The notes under the pieces: model-generated
Told to the model about the DNA's origin: nothing
Database searches by the model: none
What the model saw: only the letters and a program-made list of their open reading frames with translations
Translations under genes and position numbers: made by a program
In this document: one piece after another, positions 7,458-17,876 of the stretch
Layout: each line of letters begins with the position of its first letter
Position numbering within the stretch: position 1 is the stretch's first letter
DNA from: Myxococcales bacterium
Lineage (GTDB): Bacteria > Myxococcota > Myxococcia > Myxococcales > Myxococcaceae
NCBI GenBank assembly: GCA_016191815.1
Contig: JACPVI010000087.1
Location: 20,569 to 84,568 of the forward strand
Direction: 5' to 3'
DNA length: 64,000 bases

Positions 7458-9362
7458 CTATTGCTCTGATCTCCTCAGGCGGACCTTCTGCCGCACCGTC
7501 TCGCCCGAGCGGAGAGTCACCCTCGCCGAGTAGGGCTCCAGGTGCGGGTTGCCCACCATCTCGAGGAGATGGACGCCGGGCTTCAGCTCGACCGTGCAAA
7601 CCGGCGGCGTCCTGCAGCGGACCACTCCGTCCACCTTCACATCGGCCCAGCCGAAGGCGGGCGTCACCTCGAGCCAGCCGGGCGGGACAGGAGGAGTAGG
7701 CGCCGCTCTCTCCACCCTCGGCCTCCGCTTGCGCGGAGGGGTCCATTTCGGCATGTCGCCTGGCTCCGAGGAAACCGCCACCTCCGCTTGCGGCTTGTCT
7801 CGGAGGTCGCCAGCAGCCGAGGCGGCCTGCTTGGGCTCCTCCGGTGAGTTGCCCTCCTCTGCGGAGTCCTCTTCCGGGGCGCCCGACTCTCCATCCTCGC
7901 CGGGAACGGAGGACTCCGCTTCTCTCGCCTCCGGCGGCTCCCCACCACCCGGCGCCGATTCGCCTTCGCCCGCCTCCTCGGAGGGAGGAGCCGATCGGCC
8001 CGGCGCCTCCGGTGCGCCTTTGGCGGAGACACTCACCGCAGCGGCCTCCGGTGGGACGGGCGGAGCTGGACTCGGAGATTCCACCGGCTCGGGCTTGGTC
8101 AGCGCCACGGCCAGAGTGATGCCGGCGGCGACCGCCGCTCCCACGATCGCGGCTCTCAGGAGGACCCGCCGCGGGCGCGCCTCCTCGGCATCGGGGGGGG
8201 GCCAGCTGGCCGGGCGCAGAACTTCAGTCCGGGAGGTGGGGAGGGGAACCGGCGCCAGCACCGGTGGAGCGGGTTGAGGCGCGGGCGCGGCCAGCGCTGC
8301 CACCTCTGGCGAAGCCAGCCCCGGCTTGGAGGAGCCGGGTTGGCGGTTCACCTCCGTCACCGCGTCGTCGCTCGACTCCTCGAAGGCGTCCTTCGCGCCG
8401 GGCGCGACGGTGGCCGCACCCGGGGGGACCTCGGCGCGGGGCGCCGGCGCCTCCCCCACCTGCGTGCTGGCGCGGGCGAGGTCCCGGCCGATCCGCAACA
8501 GATCCCGCCGCGCGGAATCCGCCGAGAAGGGCCGCTTGGCGGGGTCCTTGGAGAGCAGCCCCAGCACCCAGTCCCCCAACGCGTCCGGCACGGGCGCGAA
8601 CTGCGAGAGCTTCGGCGGCGCGGTGTTGATCTGCTGGAGGACGATCTGAGCTGCGGTGGTCCCGTCGAAGGGGACCTTCCCGGTCAGCATCTCGAAGGCC
8701 ACCACTCCCAGCGAGTAGAGGTCGCTCTGCGCCGTGGCGGGCTGGCCCCGGGCCATCTCCGGGGGCAGGTAGTGCAGGGAGCCGGCAATGCCAACAGGAC
8801 GGTCGGCCTCATCGGGCACTCTCCTCTGGGCGAGGCCGAAATCGAGCAGCTTGACGCAGCGCGACCCACTCGACTCCCGGGCCAGGAAGATGTTGCTCGG
8901 CTTGAGGTCCCGGTGGATGACCTTCTCGGCGTGGGCGGCGGTGAGCGCTGCCAGCGCGGCGTCGAGGATCTCGATCACCTCGTGCGACGCCATCGGGCTT
9001 CGCTCGGCGATGAGCTGATTGAGCCCGGTGCCATCGAGGAACTCCATCACCATGTACTGGCCGATGCCGGGCAGGTCGCCGAAGCTGAACACGTCGACGA
9101 TGCCCCGGTGCCGGACCGCGCTGGTGTTCTTGGCCTCGGCGAGCAGGTCCGCGTGGCTCAGCTCGGGGCGGATGAACTTGATCGCCACCTTGCGGTCCAA
9201 CAGCCGCTGCCGGCCCTCGTAGACGATGCCCATTCCGCCGGCGCCGATGCGCTTCTCTACCACGTACTCGCCAAGCTCGCGGCCAACGTGGACGTCCTTG
9301 CGGACGGTCTTCTCCCAGTCCGACTTGGGCTCGTCTTCGTCGATGCCGAGCGGCTGACCCAT
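7458..9362 (-). CDS. Transmembrane Ser/Thr protein kinase with C-terminal PEGA domain
   Basis: A 634-residue Hanks-type kinase starting at ATG 9362. The catalytic domain (about 33-290) is complete: Gly loop GAGGMG, Lys62 in VAIKF, HRDLKPSN at 150-157, DFG at 174-176, and an APE-like LPPEM. A Pro/Ala-rich region leads to one membrane helix (about 401-421). The outer part is first low-complexity (Pro, Glu, Ser) and ends in a PEGA-type beta domain (about 560-634), often involved in surface binding. It should be an active membrane sensor kinase. It is transcribed divergently from the PD40 lipoprotein gene. Confidence 0.92.
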   Translation of the reverse strand: MGQPLGIDEDEPKSDWEKTVRKDVHVGRELGEYVVEKRIGAGGMGIVYEGRQRLLDRKVAIKFIRPELSHADLLAEAKNTSAVRHRGIVDVFSFGDLPGIGQYMVMEFLDGTGLNQLIAERSPMASHEVIEILDAALAALTAAHAEKVIHRDLKPSNIFLARESSGSRCVKLLDFGLAQRRVPDEADRPVGIAGSLHYLPPEMARGQPATAQSDLYSLGVVAFEMLTGKVPFDGTTAAQIVLQQINTAPPKLSQFAPVPDALGDWVLGLLSKDPAKRPFSADSARRDLLRIGRDLARASTQVGEAPAPRAEVPPGAATVAPGAKDAFEESSDDAVTEVNRQPGSSKPGLASPEVAALAAPAPQPAPPVLAPVPLPTSRTEVLRPASWPPPDAEEARPRRVLLRAAIVGAAVAAGITLAVALTKPEPVESPSPAPPVPPEAAAVSVSAKGAPEAPGRSAPPSEEAGEGESAPGGGEPPEAREAESSVPGEDGESGAPEEDSAEEGNSPEEPKQAASAAGDLRDKPQAEVAVSSEPGDMPKWTPPRKRRPRVERAAPTPPVPPGWLEVTPAFGWADVKVDGVVRCRTPPVCTVELKPGVHLLEMVGNPHLEPYSARVTLRSGETVRQKVRLRRSEQ

Positions 9363-9448
9363 GTGCTCCAATAGAGGTTACCAAACGACTCCCCCGGATC
9401 CGGTAGACTCCTGCCTTTCTCTCGGCCGGAGCATCTTTGAGGTCCGAC

Positions 9449-11425
9449 ATGAGGCGACTTGCGCTTTTGGCTTGCACCCTCACCGCGCTAGGGTGCCAGT
9501 GCGACCGACCTCCCTCTGTCGACGGCGACGGGGGCGACGGAGACGGCGGCGATGGGGACGGAGGCCGGTTGGAGGACGGCGGGGTTTCGGGCTGCGTGCA
9601 GGGAGCCACCGCGCTGTCCATCACTCCCGCCAACCAGACGGTGAGCATCGGGAGCGGCGCTTCGCAGACCATCCAGTTCACCGCCACCGCCACCATGGCC
9701 GACGGCTCGAGCCTGGACGTCACCTCCCGCGTCAACTGGTCCGTGAAGCGGAGCGACGACACCCCGCCGGGGAGCATCACCCCGCAGGGCCTCTATTCCC
9801 CCCCGAGCGCAGGCGGCATGGTGACGGTGACGGCCTCGGACGGCTGCCTCTCCGCGCAGGCGACGCTCACCTTGGTGCTCCAGGCGGTGTTCAAGGATCC
9901 GGGCCCCGCGGTCACCGCGCGTTTCGGCGGCACGGTGGTGACCGGCGACGCCAATCGCTCGCCCACCATCGTCTACCCCAACACCGAGACCCGCTTCCCG
10001 CGCAACATCTACAAGGTGCTCTTCCAGTGGCGGAAGGGCGGCAACGACTGGTTCCGGCTCACCTTCGAGGGGGAGTTCTCGAAGACGGTGGTGTACTCCG
10101 ACGGAGCCCACCCTCAGTGCGCCGCGGCCAACCCGCCTGCCGGCTGCTACGAGGCGGACACGCAGAGCTGGCTCGCCATCGCCGGCTCCAACGCGGGCGG
10201 AGTGGTGACGCTCACCGTGGACGGGGTGGGGCCGGGAGACCCCAAGGTGTACCGGGCGGCCACCATCCGCATCGGCTTCTCCAAGCGCGACGTGAAGGGG
10301 GCGATCTTCTACTGGTCCACCACCGCGGCGGGGATTCGCCGGGCGGCGGTCTCCGACGCGCTCCCGGAGGACTACGTGGTGGCCAAGCCGGTGGCCACGG
10401 TGCTCCCCAACAATGGCGGGACGGTGGGCTGCGTCGCCTGCCACACCGTCTCGAGGAGCGGGAAGAAGATTTTCGCCGGAACCAAGACCAGCACCGCCAC
10501 CGGGGAGTTCGTCTACGACGTGACCCTGGTGCCGCCGCCGATTCCGATCATCACCACGCAGATCTCCAACGCCAACAAGGGCTTCGGGACCTTCTCTCCC
10601 GACGACAAACGGGTGGTGGCCACGGTGGGCAACACCCTGGCCGAGTTCGACGCCCAAACCGGGCAGAAGATCGCCAACCTCTCGCCTCCCGCGGCCACCA
10701 ACCCCGACTGGTCTCCCACCGGGGCGGAGCTGGCCTACTCCAACAAGGCGGGGGACTCGCCAGCCGGCGCAGGGCTGGAGGTGATCTCCTACGACGGAGG
10801 CTGGGGAGCCACCCGTCCGCTCGCGCCCGCCAATGGGCTTTCCAACCTCTTCCCGAGCTACTCGCCCGACGGGAAGCTGGTGGCCTACGCGCGCGGCTTG
10901 GGCGGGCACGGGGACAAGACGTTCCAGCTTCACCTCATCCAGGCGGACGGCGCCGGGCAGCCGGTGGAGCTGGTCACCGCCAACCGGCACGTCAACAACG
11001 CCGTCGGCGACGGGCAGCACGAGAACACCATGCCGACCTGGGCGCCGCCGGGAGACCTCGACTGGGTGGCGTTCAACTCCCGCCGCCCCTACGGAGTCGT
11101 CTACCCCAACGGCGGGGTGCAGCAGATCTGGGTCTCGGCGATCGACCGCGCCAAGTGGGATGGGGGCGCTGACCCCTCCCACCCGGCGTTCCGCTTCGCC
11201 TTCCAGGGCCTCAACGAGAACAACCACCGCGCCTACTGGACGCTGGATGTGCGCTTCCCCGAGGACGCCGGGATTCCCGACGCCGGCCCTCCGCCCGACG
11301 CGGGCGCCTGCCTCAACGATGGCGACGCCTGCGACCAGACCTCCGGCCCATCTTGTTGCTTCCCCCTGGTGTGCGACGTGGGTGCCGACGGGGGCACGGT
11401 GTGCAAGAGCATCACGGTCAACTGA
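9449..11425 (+). CDS. TolB/PD40 beta-propeller lipoprotein with a CXXCH motif
   Basis: A 658-residue lipoprotein; ATG 9449 (MRRLAL) directly precedes the signal peptide, although ATG 9437 is also possible. Lipobox LGC (Cys16) is followed by a Gly/Asp repeat linker and a bacterial Ig-like (Big) segment (about 50-135). The central and C-terminal parts contain PD40/TolB-type repeats (FGTFSPDDKRVVAT, LFPSYSPDGKLVAYA), indicating a beta-propeller. Between them is GCVACHTVSRSG with a c-type haem-binding CXXCH motif (Cys328, Cys331, His332). A Cys-rich tail ends the protein. It probably sits on the outer membrane; a haem role is possible but unproven. Confidence 0.82.
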   Translation: MRRLALLACTLTALGCQCDRPPSVDGDGGDGDGGDGDGGRLEDGGVSGCVQGATALSITPANQTVSIGSGASQTIQFTATATMADGSSLDVTSRVNWSVKRSDDTPPGSITPQGLYSPPSAGGMVTVTASDGCLSAQATLTLVLQAVFKDPGPAVTARFGGTVVTGDANRSPTIVYPNTETRFPRNIYKVLFQWRKGGNDWFRLTFEGEFSKTVVYSDGAHPQCAAANPPAGCYEADTQSWLAIAGSNAGGVVTLTVDGVGPGDPKVYRAATIRIGFSKRDVKGAIFYWSTTAAGIRRAAVSDALPEDYVVAKPVATVLPNNGGTVGCVACHTVSRSGKKIFAGTKTSTATGEFVYDVTLVPPPIPIITTQISNANKGFGTFSPDDKRVVATVGNTLAEFDAQTGQKIANLSPPAATNPDWSPTGAELAYSNKAGDSPAGAGLEVISYDGGWGATRPLAPANGLSNLFPSYSPDGKLVAYARGLGGHGDKTFQLHLIQADGAGQPVELVTANRHVNNAVGDGQHENTMPTWAPPGDLDWVAFNSRRPYGVVYPNGGVQQIWVSAIDRAKWDGGADPSHPAFRFAFQGLNENNHRAYWTLDVRFPEDAGIPDAGPPPDAGACLNDGDACDQTSGPSCCFPLVCDVGADGGTVCKSITVN

Positions 11426-11487
11426 CGAGGCCGGGCGGTCGGCTTGAGCGAGGCTCGGCCTAACGGTATGTCCTCACCTTGCGCGCC

Positions 11488-14133
<2,646 letters not shown>

Positions 14134-14207
14134 CCGCCCGCCCAGCGGCGCCAAGGCCGTTCTCTTCTGAAGGCGCCGGGGGGCCCCGCCCAGGGGCTTG
14201 GGGGCGG

Positions 14208-14689
14208 TCAGGCGCCGGTCGGCTTTCTGGCCAGCGACGCCCCCAGGACGACGATTCCCGCCGCGGCGAGGACGGTCGAGAACGAAAGGCCCGCCTCGGC
14301 CCTCCCGGAGCGGGCGCGGGAGAGCGCCAACCCGAGCGCCGCCATCCCCCTCCCGCGAGCGGAGCCAAGGCCGCCGCCACGCCGAACATCAGCGCCGAGC
14401 GAGCCTCGGAGCGCCCCGCGGTGCGGATGACCTCCGCGTCTTCGGGGTTCACCGAGGCCACCGCCCGCTCCACCATCGTGAGGTTCCGCTGGTAGCCGAT
14501 CGCACCGAGCGCGAGCACGAGCAGCCCCACCGTAGCCACCGCCACGCACATGAAGGCCGCTCGCTGGCCCTCTCCCACGAATGACATGAAGGCAGCGACC
14601 AGCGCGCCCACCGCACCCAACAGCCCGAACAGCGCGATCGGATACATCCAGGCGCCGCCCTCCATCCACATCGTCGCAAGCTCGTCCAT
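14208..14689 (-). pseudogene. Small multi-pass membrane protein gene, frameshifted in a G tract
   Basis: Translation from ATG 14689 gives MDELATMW and three plausible membrane segments (ALFGLLGAVGALVAAFMSF, AFMCVAVATVGLLVLALGAIG, ALMFGVAAALAPLAGG). After about residue 116 the frame turns into Arg/Pro/Ser-rich sequence that runs on into the opposite molybdenum-hydroxylase gene. The neighbouring frame resumes with MAALGLALSR and a last hydrophobic helix (STVLAAAGIVVLGASLA), ending at 14208. One extra G in the GGGAGGGGG run near 14345-14355 would join the two into a protein of about 160 residues. It may be a true pseudogene or a sequence error. The N-terminal layout recalls MotA/TolQ-like small membrane proteins, but I do not assign a family. 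Confidence 0.65.
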
Positions 14690-14824
14690 GCGCTTCCCCG
14701 GGCAGAATCGCGCCAGCGTGGGGCCACTGCGCTCCCTCGGTCAACCAAAGCAGGAGAACCCGGCTGGTTGCGACGGTTCCGCCTGCTCGCGCCCTGCGCG
14801 GCTCGGTGGTAGACGTGCGGCTCC

Positions 14825-15682
14825 ATGCCGGTGGAGATCGAGCTCGCCCAGAGCCTGTCCCACGCGCTCGAGCTTCTCTCCTCGGGAGATCCAGAGGTGC
14901 GCCCGCTGGCCGGCGCCACCGACTTGATGCTTCGGCTGGAAGCGGGGCGCCTCAAGGCCCATCGTCTGGTCTCCATCGCCGATCTTCGCGAGCTGTCCTG
15001 GGTGCGCCCGGAGGGCGACGCCATCCGCTTCGGCGCCGGCACCGTGGTGGCCGACTTGATGCGGCACCCCGAATTCGCCGCCGAGTACCCCTCCGCGGTG
15101 GCCGCCGCCCGCCAGTTCGCCAGCCCGCAAATCCGCAACCGCGCCACGGTGGGAGGCAACGTCGGCAACGCCTCGCCCGCCGCCGACCTGGTGCCGCCGC
15201 TCATCGCCCTCGGAGCACGCCTCAAGCTCTCCTCGGCCAAGGGCGAACGGGAGCTCCCCATCGAAGAGGCGTTCCTGGGGTTCGGCAAGACCACCGTGCG
15301 CCCCGAGGAGCTGATCACCGAAGTCGCTCTCCCCAGGCGACGCGCTTGCTTCCAGGCCTTCGCGAAGTTCGGAAGCCGCGGCGCCAACGTGATCGCGGTG
15401 GTGAACCTGGCGATGTGCCTCGAGGTGGACGGCGAGCGCATCGCCTCGGCGAGAGTGGCCTACGGCTCGGTGGCGCCCAAGCCTTTGCGAGCCAGGGCGG
15501 TGGAGCGATTCCTCGCCGGCCAGCGCCTCACCGAGGAGCTGGCCCGCGAGGTGAAGGAAGCGGTGCTCTCGGACATCTCGCCCATCGACGACGTCCGAGG
15601 CAGCAGGCGCTACAAGCAGCGGCTCGCGGTGAACGCCACCGAGGACGCGCTCCTGCGCGCGCTGCGAGGAGCCCAGGCATGA
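14825..15682 (+). CDS. FAD-binding subunit of a molybdenum hydroxylase (CoxM/XdhB type)
   Basis: A 285-residue protein with the FAD_binding_5 signature: PLAGATDLMLRL near the N-terminus and ATVGGNVGNASPAADL at about 106-121, both of which contact FAD in this family. The C-terminal CO_deh_flav_C part holds AKFGSRGANVIAVVN and VAYGSVAPKPLRA. It would pass electrons from 2Fe-2S clusters to NAD or another acceptor. Its stop overlaps the ATG of the 2Fe-2S subunit gene (ATGA), so the two are translationally coupled. The Moco subunit of this set probably lies at 17877, after an unrelated gene. Confidence 0.92.
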   Translation: MPVEIELAQSLSHALELLSSGDPEVRPLAGATDLMLRLEAGRLKAHRLVSIADLRELSWVRPEGDAIRFGAGTVVADLMRHPEFAAEYPSAVAAARQFASPQIRNRATVGGNVGNASPAADLVPPLIALGARLKLSSAKGERELPIEEAFLGFGKTTVRPEELITEVALPRRRACFQAFAKFGSRGANVIAVVNLAMCLEVDGERIASARVAYGSVAPKPLRARAVERFLAGQRLTEELAREVKEAVLSDISPIDDVRGSRRYKQRLAVNATEDALLRALRGAQA

Positions 15683-16152
15683 GGCACGAGGAGCTGACGC
15701 TGGAGATCAACGGCGACCTCCGCACCGCGTCTTTTCCGACGGGCATCCGGCTGCTCGATGCCATCAGGAGGCTGGGCTACACCGGGACCAAGGAGGGCTG
15801 CGGAGAAGGCGAGTGCGGAGCGTGCACCGTGCTGCTCGACGGGCGTCCGGTCAACTCCTGCCTGGTCTACGCCAAGCAGGCGCTGGGGAAGCGGATCCGC
15901 ACGGTGGAGGCGATCGGCGCCGGATACCCGGAAGGGCTGCACCCCTTCCAGCGGGCGCTGGTCGAGGCCGGCGGAGTGCAGTGCGGCTTTTGCACCCCGG
16001 GCATCGTGGTCATAGGAGCTCACCACCTCGATTCGGGCGGCTCGCTCGAGGACGCTGACATCCGTCAGGCGCTCTCCGGAAACCTCTGCCGGTGCACCGG
16101 CTACGCGAAGATCATGGAAGCGCTGAGGCGGGCGGGCGGACCGGCGCGGTGA
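15679..16152 (+). CDS. 2Fe-2S subunit of a molybdenum hydroxylase (CoxS/XdhC-like small subunit)
   Basis: A 157-residue iron-sulfur protein starting at ATG 15679, overlapping the FAD subunit stop by 4 bp. The plant-ferredoxin-like N-terminal cluster is EGCGEGECGACTV with the fourth Cys in NSC. The helical cluster has VQCGFCTPG and GNLCRCTGY. Length and motif spacing are normal for the family. The frame is open far upstream, but that part lies over the FAD subunit gene and is not coding. Together with 14825 and 17877 it completes a three-subunit hydroxylase. Confidence 0.93.
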   Translation: MRHEELTLEINGDLRTASFPTGIRLLDAIRRLGYTGTKEGCGEGECGACTVLLDGRPVNSCLVYAKQALGKRIRTVEAIGAGYPEGLHPFQRALVEAGGVQCGFCTPGIVVIGAHHLDSGGSLEDADIRQALSGNLCRCTGYAKIMEALRRAGGPAR

Positions 16153-16183
16153 GGCGAGACCACTCGGGGCGGCCGGCCGCCGG

Positions 16184-17851
16184 ATGAGGCGTTCCTCCGC
16201 AGGGGTTCGCGCCCTCGTCGCCGCGGGGGTTGCGGTGGCCGCCGCCGCCGCCTTCTCCGGAACGCTCGAGAACGGCTTCATCGCTCTCGATGACGGCGTC
16301 TACATCGCCGAGAACTCGCTCGTCCTCTCGGGGCTCTCCGCCTCAGGCGTGCGCTCGGCGTTTTCCATGCGCGGGGAGGATCACCCGGGCTCCTATTTCC
16401 ACCCGCTCACCTGGCTCTCGCTCATGCTCGATGCCGAGCTGTTCGGCCCCGGCCCGCGAGGGTTTCACCTCACCAACCTCGTCCTCCACGCGCTGACCGC
16501 CGCCTTGCTGCTGGTGCTGCTGGAGCGGGCGACCCAGGGGCTATGGCCCAGCGCCTTCGTGGCGCTCCTCTTTGCCCTCCACCCCACCCAGGTGGAGGCC
16601 GTCGCCTGGGCCGCCGAGCGCAAGACGGTGCTGAGCGGCCTTTTGGGCGTGGTCGCGCTGGGACTCTACGGCCTCTACGCGCAAAGACCCTCGCTGGTGC
16701 GCTACCTGGGCGCGGCGGCTTTCTTCTTAGCGAGCCTGCTCGCCAAACCGATGCTGGTGGCCTTTCCCGCGCTCGCGCTGCTCCTCGACTATTGGCCGTT
16801 GGGCCGGCTGCGCTTCGGCCCCACCTCCCCGCTCGGCTGCCCGAAAATAAAGCTTCTTCGGGCGGCGGCGGAGAAGGTCCCCCTGCTCGCCCTCGGCATT
16901 GGCGTGACGGCCCTCTCGATCTTCTCCTTCGAGGGGCAGCCCACGCCGGGGAGACTTCCCCCGCTCTCGCTTCGGCTGGCGCAGGCGCCGCTCGGGTACC
17001 TGGAGGCGTTGACCAAGATCGCCGCGCCGCTCGAGCTGGGCGTGCTCTACCCCTATCCCACCGAGGTGAACCTTTTGGCTTCTTCGGGGGCCGCGGCCCT
17101 GCTGCTCGCCATCACTGCCGGAGCCCTCTTCCTCCGGACGCGCGCCCCCGCCCTCGGGGTCGGCTGGCTCTGGTTCGTCATCTCCCTCGGGCCGGCGATC
17201 GGTCTCGTCCAGCCCGCCTCCTGGCCAAGGTGGGCGGACCGCTTCGCCTACTTGCCCCTCCTCGGGCTCGGGGTCGCCGCGGCGGCCTGCCTCTCCGAGC
17301 TCGCCGCGCGCTGGCGCTGGGTGGGGAAGCTGGCGTGGGCGGTCGCTCCGCTGCTGCTCGTCCTCGCCTCGCTCCTCACCGTGCGGCAAGTCGAACGGTG
17401 GAGGGACACGGTCACTCTCTTCCAGCACACCTTGCAGATCGAGCCCTCGAAGCCGAGCCATCTTCAGTACGACCTCGGAGTGGAGCTGGCTCGCACCGGC
17501 CGGTACGCGGAGGCGGAGGAAGTCCTCTTGCTGGCACGGAGGGCTGCGCCGCGCCGATCGATGATCCACAACGCCCTGGGAAACGTGTACGCGCTGACTG
17601 GCCGTCCGGAGCAGGCGCTGGTGTCCTACGAGGAGGCGGTGCAGCTCGACCCGGAGAACGTCGAGGCGGCGTTCAACTTCGCCTCGCTCCTGGACGCGCG
17701 CGGGAGGACGGAGGAGGCCACCGCATTCTGGTGCCGGGTGCTCCGGTCGACCTGGCCACCCCTGGCCTCGGCGCGCGAGACGGCGAGGGCGCGGGTCGGC
17801 GCGGCCTGCGAGAGGCCCTCCCAGCCGGAGGCGCCGGCCGAGCCGCGGTAG
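16184..17851 (+). CDS. Polytopic membrane protein with C-terminal TPRs (TMTC / GT-C-like)
   Basis: A 555-residue membrane protein with about ten hydrophobic segments and a C-terminal TPR region (about 420-530: LGVELARTGRYAEAEEVL, LGNVYALTGRPEQALVSYEEAV, FNFASLLDARGRTEEAT). The first loop has FIALDDGVYI and HPLTWLSLMLDAELFG, and a later segment has ALHPTQVEAVAWAAERK. These are typical of the TMTC-like TPR family, which includes putative GT-C mannosyltransferases. The DD after the first helix fits a GT-C catalytic position, but activity is inferred. It lies 31 bp after the 2Fe-2S subunit and 25 bp before the Moco subunit on the same strand, an odd position for an apparently unrelated gene. Confidence 0.82.
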   Translation: MRRSSAGVRALVAAGVAVAAAAAFSGTLENGFIALDDGVYIAENSLVLSGLSASGVRSAFSMRGEDHPGSYFHPLTWLSLMLDAELFGPGPRGFHLTNLVLHALTAALLLVLLERATQGLWPSAFVALLFALHPTQVEAVAWAAERKTVLSGLLGVVALGLYGLYAQRPSLVRYLGAAAFFLASLLAKPMLVAFPALALLLDYWPLGRLRFGPTSPLGCPKIKLLRAAAEKVPLLALGIGVTALSIFSFEGQPTPGRLPPLSLRLAQAPLGYLEALTKIAAPLELGVLYPYPTEVNLLASSGAAALLLAITAGALFLRTRAPALGVGWLWFVISLGPAIGLVQPASWPRWADRFAYLPLLGLGVAAAACLSELAARWRWVGKLAWAVAPLLLVLASLLTVRQVERWRDTVTLFQHTLQIEPSKPSHLQYDLGVELARTGRYAEAEEVLLLARRAAPRRSMIHNALGNVYALTGRPEQALVSYEEAVQLDPENVEAAFNFASLLDARGRTEEATAFWCRVLRSTWPPLASARETARARVGAACERPSQPEAPAEPR

Positions 17852-17876
17852 CGGATCCGTGCTAATCGGAGTGGCC

